From JADHLJ01 sp038146985 (lineage in GTDB: Bacteria; Pseudomonadota; Alphaproteobacteria; Thalassobaculales; Thalassobaculaceae): a stretch of DNA of 64,000 nt. The notes beneath the pieces are model-generated. The model was given only the letters and a program-made list of their open reading frames with translations, was not told where the DNA came from and ran no database searches. Each line of letters begins with the position of its first letter. Position 1 is the first letter of the stretch. Of this stretch, positions 29,438 through 35,555 are shown piece by piece. The DNA lies in the NCBI GenBank assembly GCA_038146985.1, contig JAYQSQ010000011.1, positions 1 through 64,000 of the forward strand. The letters are read 5' to 3'. A program made the translations under genes and the position numbers.

Positions 29438-29720
29438 GATCCTCTCCGATTTCGGTCTCGACGGTGGCGATCGGTTCGATCACTTCGGCAAGTTTGGCAT
29501 AGCCGCCGGGCGCCAGGGTTTGCGATCGCAGACGAAGCGTGAAACCTGATGTGCCGTGAGCTTCGGCGGCCTCCACCATGTTCAGGATGCTGGCCACCGG
29601 ATCGTCGTCGGGCACCCACATCTCAAGAAACGCGAGATCGACCCCATGGCTGCGCAACTGGTTCAGCAGACGGTCGTTATACGACTCGACAAGCGCTTCG
29701 TAATCGATTGGATCGCTCAT
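29403..29720 (-). CDS. Uncharacterised small acidic protein
   Basis: A 105-residue acidic protein I do not recognise. It starts MSDPIDYEALVESYNDRLLN, contains FLEMWVPDDDPVASILNM and ends in a beta-rich half (GFTLRLRSQTLAPGG, VHIRGIGA). No cysteines, membrane segment or signal peptide. The start overlaps the DegT aminotransferase stop by 4 bp (ATGA), and its 3' end overlaps the next gene by 35 bp, so it is embedded in the operon. The overlaps and codon use like the neighbours make it a credible gene. It could be a small subunit, a carrier or a substrate peptide; nothing in the sequence decides. Confidence 0.68.
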   Translation of the reverse strand: MSDPIDYEALVESYNDRLLNQLRSHGVDLAFLEMWVPDDDPVASILNMVEAAEAHGTSGFTLRLRSQTLAPGGYAKLAEVIEPIATVETEIGEDHGLVHIRGIGA

Positions 29721-30850
29721 CGGCGCCTCGCCCCAAGGAACGCATTGACGGCTTCCGCGACCCGATCGATCTGCCCATCGTCAAGGCCCTGATGGACCGG
29801 CAGGGTCAGGATGCGCTGGGCCTGTCGTTCGGTCACCGGGAAATCGCCGGCCTTGTGGCCGAGCGCGGCGGCGGCGGGCTGAAGATGGATCGGGACGGGA
29901 TAGTGAATGGCCGTGCCGATTCCCTTGGCCTGCAGGTGCTCCCGCAGGTCGTCGCGGTGATCGACCTGAACGACGAAGGTATGGAAGGTGTTGAACTCGA
30001 TGTTCCGGCACGGCGGCGAGAACACCAGATCCGGATCGAGGCGCGAGCGGTAGCGCGCCGCGTTGGCGCGGCGCCGTTCGATGATCTCGGCCAGGCGCCC
30101 GAGACGGAATTCCAGGATCGCCGCCTGCAGGCTGTCCAGCCGCGAGACGGTGCCGAAACGGGTCACCGTGTTGCGGTCGGCAAGACCATGATTGCGGGCC
30201 AGCCGGACATAGTCGGCGATATCGTCACGATCAGTCGCCAGATAGCCGGCGTCGCCGCAGGCATTCAGGTTTTTCAAGGGATGAGCGGAAAAGCACCCGA
30301 CATCGCCGATCGAGCCGGCCAGCGCGCCGTCGTAGCGCGACCCGATCGCCTGGGCCGCATCCTCGACCACCGCGAGGCCGAACTCCCCGGCAATCTCCAT
30401 GATGGGTTTCATGTCGGCGACGCGGCCGGTCAGATGCACCGGCATGACGGCCTTGGTCCGGCTGGTAATCACGCGCCGCACCGCGTCAGGATCGATGTTC
30501 TGGTCGGCCAGGACATCGGCGAAGACCGGCGTGGCGCCGACCTGATCAATCACCGCGGTCGAAGCGACGAACGAGTTCGGCGGCGTGATCACCTCGTCAC
30601 CGGGACCGATGCCGAGGGCTTTCAACGCCAGCATCAGCGCGTCGGTGCCTGAGTTCAGCGCGACCACATGCTTGGTGCCGCACCAGGGCGCGAGTGCTTC
30701 TTCCAGGCGCCGCTCCCACGGCCCGCCCACATGCTGGCCGCTCTCCAGCACCTCCTCGACGATCGCCATCAGCGCGTCGCGGTCATCGCGAAACTGCCCG
30801 CCGATATCGACATAGGGTATCGGGGCGTGTTCGGTAGCCAGCGCGGACAT
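29717..30850 (-). CDS. DegT/DnrJ/EryC1/StrS family PLP aminotransferase
   Basis: Sugar-aminotransferase-fold enzyme of 377 residues. Family marks are VDIGGQFRDDRDALMAIVEE, VALNSGTDALMLALKALGIG, TPPNSFVASTAVIDQVGATP, VVEDAAQAIGSRYDG, the cofactor lysine in FSAHPLKNLNACGDAG, and the C-terminal GTAIHYPVPIHLQPA. Members transfer an amino group from glutamate or glutamine to a keto sugar or keto cyclitol, usually nucleotide-activated. It lies 9 bp after the cytidylyltransferase-kinase gene and overlaps the next gene by 4 bp, so it belongs to the same transcript. This suggests an amino-sugar-like or amino-polyol product. Confidence 0.93.
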   Translation of the reverse strand: MSALATEHAPIPYVDIGGQFRDDRDALMAIVEEVLESGQHVGGPWERRLEEALAPWCGTKHVVALNSGTDALMLALKALGIGPGDEVITPPNSFVASTAVIDQVGATPVFADVLADQNIDPDAVRRVITSRTKAVMPVHLTGRVADMKPIMEIAGEFGLAVVEDAAQAIGSRYDGALAGSIGDVGCFSAHPLKNLNACGDAGYLATDRDDIADYVRLARNHGLADRNTVTRFGTVSRLDSLQAAILEFRLGRLAEIIERRRANAARYRSRLDPDLVFSPPCRNIEFNTFHTFVVQVDHRDDLREHLQAKGIGTAIHYPVPIHLQPAAAALGHKAGDFPVTERQAQRILTLPVHQGLDDGQIDRVAEAVNAFLGARRR

Positions 30851-30859
30851 GCCCGCCTC

Positions 30860-32428
30860 CTATTTCAGCGCGCCGGTAAGCGCCTTGATGACGCTCACCT
30901 TATCGACGGATTTGCGATGTCCGACGATTCCAACCTTGAGGGCGCCGACCATGTTGCCGATCAGGCCGAGGTCCTCGGCCCGGCCCCCGGTCTTGGCCAG
31001 CAGCGCGGTCACGGCAAAGAACGCGTCGCCCGCCCCCATCGTATCGACCACGGTCTGGGTCAGCGCCGGTATGGTCCGGGAGCCGACGCCGCGCTCGAAC
31101 GTGGTACAGCCGTGCCGACCATGGGTCAGAATGATCTTTCCGCAGGCCACCCGTTCCGGCAACAGGATCGAGGCGACGGTCTCCAGATCGCTGAACCGGT
31201 CGCCGACCGCAAGCCGGGCCTCCGGCGCGTCGATGCAGATATAGTCGGCGCGTGGATATTTGGTGACCAGATTATAGCCTCGGTTGGCGCTGTTGGTCTG
31301 GGCATTGACGGCGATGAAGCTGTCCAGCCCGCAAAGCGTCTCGACGGTATCCCGGGCGATCAGCCCATGGCCGAAATCGTTGACGAGTATCGCGTCGTAT
31401 TGGGGCGCCAGATCGACCAGCATCCGGTTCAACGCGCGGCGCTGCTCATCCGGTAGCGGGTGGTCGTCGATGAACTGCACCTCGAACAGCTTGCCGAGAT
31501 AGCTGATATCCACATAGCGCAGCTTGCGCGTCGTCGGAGCGCCGGGACGGTAGAACGGAATGAGCGAGACGTTTTCGGGCAGGCATGCGTCGATGACGTC
31601 CTCCCGCCGGTCCTCGGCGCCGATCGAGGTGATGACATCGACCTTGCCGCAGAAATTCGCCGCGTGATTGGCCGAAGCGATGACCCCGCCGGCGAACAGC
31701 TCGGTATCCTGATACCGGGTGGCGATGATGTTTTCCTTCGACGGCTGGCCCGACGGCAGCACGTACTGGTACTCGTCCAGGATCACCTCACCGATCATCA
31801 GTACCCGGAGGTCCGCGGCCCGGTCCATCAGATCAATCAGGGCATCCAGGCCGGGGGATTCCCGGACCCGGTCGAGATAGGCTCTCACCTCGGGCGCGAA
31901 GACGCCGAGATGCCGGTTGATCAGCTCGCTGGAACTGAAGGTGATGTCGTCGGTGAAGCGGATGTTTCCGCCATGCGCCTCGACCGCGCGCTGCTCGTCG
32001 ACGATCTTTCCGGTGACGTCCTTGTTGGCATCGACATAGTCGGAACCTTTCACGTAGACGGTCGGGCGGATGGCGTGAATCACCGGCTCGGCCGTCGGCG
32101 CATGGTTGATGCCGACGAAATCGACGAAGTCGAGGGCCGCCAGCATTTCGGCGCGCTGTGATCCAGTGAAGACCGGGCGGCCCGGCCCCTTGTTCACGAA
32201 CTCGTCGGCGGTCAGTGTCACCACCAGAATGTCGGAACCCTGCTTGGCCTCGCGCAGATGGCGCACATGGCCGAGATGCAGCAGGTCAAAGGCGCCATGC
32301 GCCAACGCGATGGACTTTCCCCCGGCCTTCAGCCCGGCGCAGATCCGCGCCAGCCCCTCGATCGAATTTATCTTATCGGAAATGGATTTGCCTTTCGATG
32401 CGAGCCATGGTGAGCAATCCCCCATCAA
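30860..32428 (-). CDS. Nucleotidyltransferase-PfkB kinase fusion (HldE-like domains in reversed order)
   Basis: Protein of 522 residues. The N-terminal domain (about 35-165) is a cytidylyltransferase-like nucleotidyltransferase with GAFDLLHLGH (45-54) and later VKGSDYVDANKDVTGKIVDE. The C-terminal domain (about 205-520) is a PfkB/ribokinase-type kinase with ELFAGGVIASANHAANF and the catalytic DTMGAGDAFFAV (D468). The bifunctional heptose enzyme HldE has the opposite order, kinase first. The combination implies phosphorylation of a sugar or polyol and its activation as an NDP derivative. Several nearby starts are possible at 32428 and 32425. It is the first biosynthetic gene of the leftward cluster, 65 bp after the MarR gene. 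Confidence 0.9.
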   Translation of the reverse strand: MMGDCSPWLASKGKSISDKINSIEGLARICAGLKAGGKSIALAHGAFDLLHLGHVRHLREAKQGSDILVVTLTADEFVNKGPGRPVFTGSQRAEMLAALDFVDFVGINHAPTAEPVIHAIRPTVYVKGSDYVDANKDVTGKIVDEQRAVEAHGGNIRFTDDITFSSSELINRHLGVFAPEVRAYLDRVRESPGLDALIDLMDRAADLRVLMIGEVILDEYQYVLPSGQPSKENIIATRYQDTELFAGGVIASANHAANFCGKVDVITSIGAEDRREDVIDACLPENVSLIPFYRPGAPTTRKLRYVDISYLGKLFEVQFIDDHPLPDEQRRALNRMLVDLAPQYDAILVNDFGHGLIARDTVETLCGLDSFIAVNAQTNSANRGYNLVTKYPRADYICIDAPEARLAVGDRFSDLETVASILLPERVACGKIILTHGRHGCTTFERGVGSRTIPALTQTVVDTMGAGDAFFAVTALLAKTGGRAEDLGLIGNMVGALKVGIVGHRKSVDKVSVIKALTGALK

Positions 32429-32446
32429 CTCGAAATCTTATAAGAC

Positions 32447-32460
32447 TCCGGCGAACGCCG
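32447..32460 (-). terminator. Small GC hairpin between the MarR gene and the kinase fusion
   Basis: CCGGCGTTCGCCGG on the minus strand can fold as a 5-bp stem with a tetraloop. A 10-bp perfect palindrome TCTTATAAGA (32435-32444) lies just beyond. No T-run follows, so this is at best a weak terminator or attenuator; it may equally be a regulator site for the downstream cluster. Confidence 0.25.
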
Positions 32461-32493
32461 GACAACCAAATGGCTGTGGCCATTGCCAATTCG

Positions 32494-32961
32494 CTAGCCG
32501 AGCCGGCGCAACAGCTCCAGGAAGGTCTCGCGTTCGCGGGCGCTCAGCGGCTCCAGGGTTTTTTCCGTGATCAGCGCCGCCGCCGGGATCGCGCGGGCCG
32601 CTATTTCGCGGCCTTTCCTGGTCAATTCCACCAGATGGCGCCGCCCGTCGGACGGGTCCGGGCGTGTGCGCACCAGGGCCCGGGCGCGCAGCCGGTCGAC
32701 GACGCCCTTGATGGTGGCGCCGTCCATGGCGGTCTGGCGGCCGAGCTCGTTCTGCGAGAGGGCACCGAGCTCGAAAAGCTTCGCCAGAGCGGCGAATCGG
32801 GTGGGCGTCAGGCCATCACCGATGCCTTCCGCGAAGATCGCCGCGTGCCGCTGCGAGGCCTGGCGCAGGATGAAGCCGGCCTGATCCTCGAGCCGGTAGG
32901 CCGACGGATCGAATTCCTCCAGCGGGTCGCCCGTTTCGTTCAAATCACCGCCACCAACCAT
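32494..32961 (-). CDS. MarR family transcriptional regulator
   Basis: Winged-helix regulator of 155 residues. The DNA-binding part reads LTPTRFAALAKLFELGALSQ then NELGRQTAMDGATIKGVVD and the wing RPDPSDGRRHLVELTRKG, with dimerisation helices on both sides. The ATG at 32961 was preferred to an upstream in-frame start that adds 37 arginine-rich residues. MarR proteins bind palindromes and usually release on ligand binding. It is divergent from the enamidase-like gene, and on the same strand as, and 65 bp upstream of, the kinase-aminotransferase cluster, so it could control either or both. Confidence 0.9.
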   Translation of the reverse strand: MVGGGDLNETGDPLEEFDPSAYRLEDQAGFILRQASQRHAAIFAEGIGDGLTPTRFAALAKLFELGALSQNELGRQTAMDGATIKGVVDRLRARALVRTRPDPSDGRRHLVELTRKGREIAARAIPAAALITEKTLEPLSARERETFLELLRRLG

Positions 32962-33022
32962 GTCCGGCCTCTCGCCGCCTCCCTGCACCGGCCGACGAAA
33001 TCCAAAGACCAGGGTCAGACCC

Positions 33023-33060
33023 GGTTTCCGTGACCGCCGGAAACCATTAGCATGCGAATG
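33023..33060. promoter_or_regulatory. Candidate operator region between marR and the enamidase-like gene
   Basis: Two inverted repeats lie in the divergent intergenic region. One is CATTAGCATGCGAATG (33045-33060), a 16-bp palindrome with one mismatched pair centred on GCATGC, about 40 bp upstream of the ATG at 33100. The other has 8-bp arms, GGTTTCCG (33023-33030) and CGGAAACC (33038-33045). MarR-family operators are typically palindromes of this size in the divergent promoter; assignment to this MarR is inference. Confidence 0.45.
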
Positions 33061-33099
33061 AATTTCGCCCAAACGGGTTCACGCCACGGAGACACAGCA

Positions 33100-34275
33100 A
33101 TGACCGGCCAGCCCAACAAACTCGTCATCCGGAATATCGGCCTGTTGCTGTCCGGCAAGCTGGAGCAGCCGATCCTCGACGGCGACTGCATCGTCGCGGT
33201 CGACGGCAGGATCACCGGGATCGGCAGAGCCGGGGATCTGGATACCGGCGAGGCGGGGACGGTCATCGACGCCAAGGGCGCGGCGGTCTCGCCCGGGCTA
33301 ATCGACAGCCACGTGCATCCGGTGATCGGCGATTATACGCCGCGCCAGCAGCAGCTGAGCTGGATCGATTCCTGCTTGCATGGCGGCGTGACGACGATGA
33401 TCTCGGCCGGCGAGGTGCATCTGCCGGGACGGCCGAAGGATATCGTCGGGCTGAAGGCCTTGGCGATCGCCTCCCAGCGCTGGTACGACAATTTCCGTCC
33501 TTCCGGCGTCAAGGTTCTGGCCGGCGCCCCTGTGATAGAGGAAGGCATGGTCGAGGAGGACTTCAAGTCCCTTTCAGAGGCCGGCGTGACGCTGCTGGGC
33601 GAAATCGGTCTCGGCTCGGTCAAGGCCGGCGATACCGCCAAGCAGATGGTCGCCTGGGCGCGGAAATACGGCATGCAGAGCACCATCCATACCGGCGGCC
33701 CGTCGATCCCCGGCTCCGGGCTGATCGACAAGGACGTGGTGCTGGAAGCCGATGCCGACATCATCGGCCATATCAACGGCGGCCACACCGCGCTTCCCGA
33801 CGACCAGATCATCTGCCTGTGCGAGCAATGCGCACGGGGCATCGAGATCGTGCATAACGGCAACGAGCGCTCGGCCCTGCTGGCCATGCGCACCGCCTTC
33901 GAGCTCGATCAGCCCGAACGGGTGATCCTCGGCACCGACGCGCCCGCCGGCTCCGGTGTCCAGCCGCTGGGCATCCTGCGGATGATCGCCATGCTCTCCA
34001 GCCTCGGCGACGTGCCGCCGGAAGTGGTGTGGTGCTTTGCCACCGGCAATACCGCGCGGATGCGGGATCTCGACTGCGGCATCCTCGAAACCGGCAAGTC
34101 GGCCGATCTGATCATTGTCGACCAGGCCCAGCACGCCCCCGGCAAGGACATGCTGGAAAGCATCCATCAGGGCAATCTGCCGGGGGTGGGGATGACCATC
34201 ATCGACGGCATCGTGCGCTCGGACCGCTCGCGCAATACGCCGCCGGCAATGCGCCTGCCGGAGGTCGTTGCCTAG
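33100..34275 (+). CDS. Enamidase-like amidohydrolase (6-oxo-1,4,5,6-tetrahydronicotinate hydrolase family)
   Basis: Amidohydrolase of 391 residues that closely resembles the enamidase of Eubacterium barkeri nicotinate fermentation as I recall it. Shared features include LIDSHVHPVIGDYTPRQ, LHGGVTTMISAGEVHLPGRP followed by KDIVG, the EIGLGSVKAGD segment, IHTGGPSIPGSG, HINGGHTALP, GTDAPAGSGVQPLGILR and the C-terminal SRNTPPAMR. Histidines in HVH, IHTGG and HINGG plus the aspartate in GTDAP would bind the metal centre. The ATG at 33100 fits homology. The rest of the anaerobic nicotinate pathway is not here, so the physiological substrate may be another cyclic amide. It is divergent from the marR gene. 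Confidence 0.88.
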   Translation: MTGQPNKLVIRNIGLLLSGKLEQPILDGDCIVAVDGRITGIGRAGDLDTGEAGTVIDAKGAAVSPGLIDSHVHPVIGDYTPRQQQLSWIDSCLHGGVTTMISAGEVHLPGRPKDIVGLKALAIASQRWYDNFRPSGVKVLAGAPVIEEGMVEEDFKSLSEAGVTLLGEIGLGSVKAGDTAKQMVAWARKYGMQSTIHTGGPSIPGSGLIDKDVVLEADADIIGHINGGHTALPDDQIICLCEQCARGIEIVHNGNERSALLAMRTAFELDQPERVILGTDAPAGSGVQPLGILRMIAMLSSLGDVPPEVVWCFATGNTARMRDLDCGILETGKSADLIIVDQAQHAPGKDMLESIHQGNLPGVGMTIIDGIVRSDRSRNTPPAMRLPEVVA

Positions 34276-34291
34276 AGCGCCGCCGAGAATT

Positions 34292-35353
34292 TCACATCCG
34301 CGCCATCACCTTGCGGGCCAGATCCTCGATCAGCCGGTAGGCCTGGTTCAGCGGCGTCATGAAGTTGATGGCATTCAGCCCCTGACGCTCCAATTCGCGC
34401 AGCTGCTCGACCATCTCCTCCGGCTGGCCGGCGATGGTGAAGGTCTTGATCATCTCCGGCGTGATGAAGCGGGCCTCCTCGGGGTCGAGAAAGCTGTAAT
34501 GGCTCTGATGCATCTTCAGATGCGCCCGTTCGGCATCGCGCCTGGTGTGGAAGTCCATGTACTCGTCCCAGAAGGGCAGGACATAGTCCGGCGGCGGGTT
34601 GCCGGTCTCGCGGACCCAGTCCACCAGGTAATGGACATTGGCCATGATCGCCGAGCCGCATTGCTGGATCACCGCCTCGTCGGTCAGCTTCTGCCCCGGC
34701 TCCAGCATCAGGATATTGACCAGCGCGAAGGTCTCGAACCCGTCCTCGAGAGAGCGCCCTGACTTGGCCGCGCCCTGGCGCACATTGGCCATCGCCTGGG
34801 GAAAGGTGCCGCCGCGCGGAATGCCGGTGATCATCCCGTCGCCGATCTCGCCCGCCAGCGCCTGGGCCCGGGGCCCGAAGCCGCTGATATGGATCGGGAT
34901 CGGGTGCTCGACATCGATATAGTTGAATTCCGGGTTCTGGAACTGGATCGGATGGGTGACGCCGTTGAGGGTGTACTCCACCTCCTCGCCCCGGATCATG
35001 GCGCGAACCACTTGGATATACTCCCGGAACGCCTTCAGCCCCATCGGCCGCTGACCCATCGCCCGCATCGCGGTATTGCCGGTGCCGATGCCGAGGAAGG
35101 TCCGTCCCGGCGCCAGCCGGTTGATGGTGGCGATCGCGTTCGCCGTCACCGGCGCCAACCGAAGCCCCGCCACCGCGACCCCGGTGCCGAGCCGGATCGT
35201 CCGCGTCTGCCGCGCCGCCTGGGCCAGCACCGCGAACGGGTCCGAGCGGATCATCGGCGAGTCGGTGACCCAGCAATAGTCATATCCGAGATTCTCCGCA
35301 TGGGCGATCAGACCGATCTCATCGGCCTTGGAGGAGGTGATTCCGAATTTCAT
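34292..35353 (-). CDS. LLM class flavin-dependent oxidoreductase
   Basis: Bacterial-luciferase-like TIM-barrel protein of 353 residues that uses FMN or F420-type flavins. Seen features are MKFGITSSKADEIGLIAHAE at the start, WVTDSPMIRSDPFAVLAQAA, RLGTGVAVAGLRLAPVTANA, FLGIGTGNTAMRAMG and IPIHISGFGPRAQALAGEI. It resembles the group annotated as methylene-H4MPT reductase-like, but the substrate cannot be told. The ATG at 35353 is the family start; an in-frame extension upstream runs into an inverted repeat. It converges with the enamidase-like gene, 16 bp between stops, and the two may have no functional link. Confidence 0.9.
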   Translation of the reverse strand: MKFGITSSKADEIGLIAHAENLGYDYCWVTDSPMIRSDPFAVLAQAARQTRTIRLGTGVAVAGLRLAPVTANAIATINRLAPGRTFLGIGTGNTAMRAMGQRPMGLKAFREYIQVVRAMIRGEEVEYTLNGVTHPIQFQNPEFNYIDVEHPIPIHISGFGPRAQALAGEIGDGMITGIPRGGTFPQAMANVRQGAAKSGRSLEDGFETFALVNILMLEPGQKLTDEAVIQQCGSAIMANVHYLVDWVRETGNPPPDYVLPFWDEYMDFHTRRDAERAHLKMHQSHYSFLDPEEARFITPEMIKTFTIAGQPEEMVEQLRELERQGLNAINFMTPLNQAYRLIEDLARKVMARM

Positions 35354-35430
35354 GGGCGCGGGTCCGGGTCGGTGGCGCTTGCGTAAGAGTGGGGCAGAAG
35401 GCCAAGTGGAGCAAGGGGACCTGTTTTCAA

Positions 35431-35534
35431 CAAGACCCTTCGAGACGCGGCCTTGCCGCTCCTCAGGGTGAGTGACGTACAACTTTGACCGACTCACCCT
35501 GAGGAGCCACGAAGTGGCGTCTCGAAGGGTCTTG
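35431..35534. repeat. Two-armed intergenic inverted repeat
   Basis: Nested palindrome. Outer arms are 35431-35448 (CAAGACCCTTCGAGACGC) and 35517-35534, perfect reverse complements of 18 bp. Inner arms are 35458-35473 (GCTCCTCAGGGTGAGT) and 35492-35507, perfect over 16 bp, with an 18-bp loop. Elements of this kind, with the CTCACCCTGAGGAGC core, are dispersed in many alphaproteobacterial genomes. It sits between the 3' end of ygiQ and the 5' side of the LLM gene, where it could also act as a transcription terminator. Confidence 0.85.
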
Positions 35535-35555
35535 TAACCTCATAGCAAACCAGTC

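Noticed and set aside
34272..35276. Alternative 334-codon frame on the same strand as the LLM oxidoreductase
   Set aside because: It is out of frame with the LLM motifs and shows only Arg/Gly/Pro-rich sequence.
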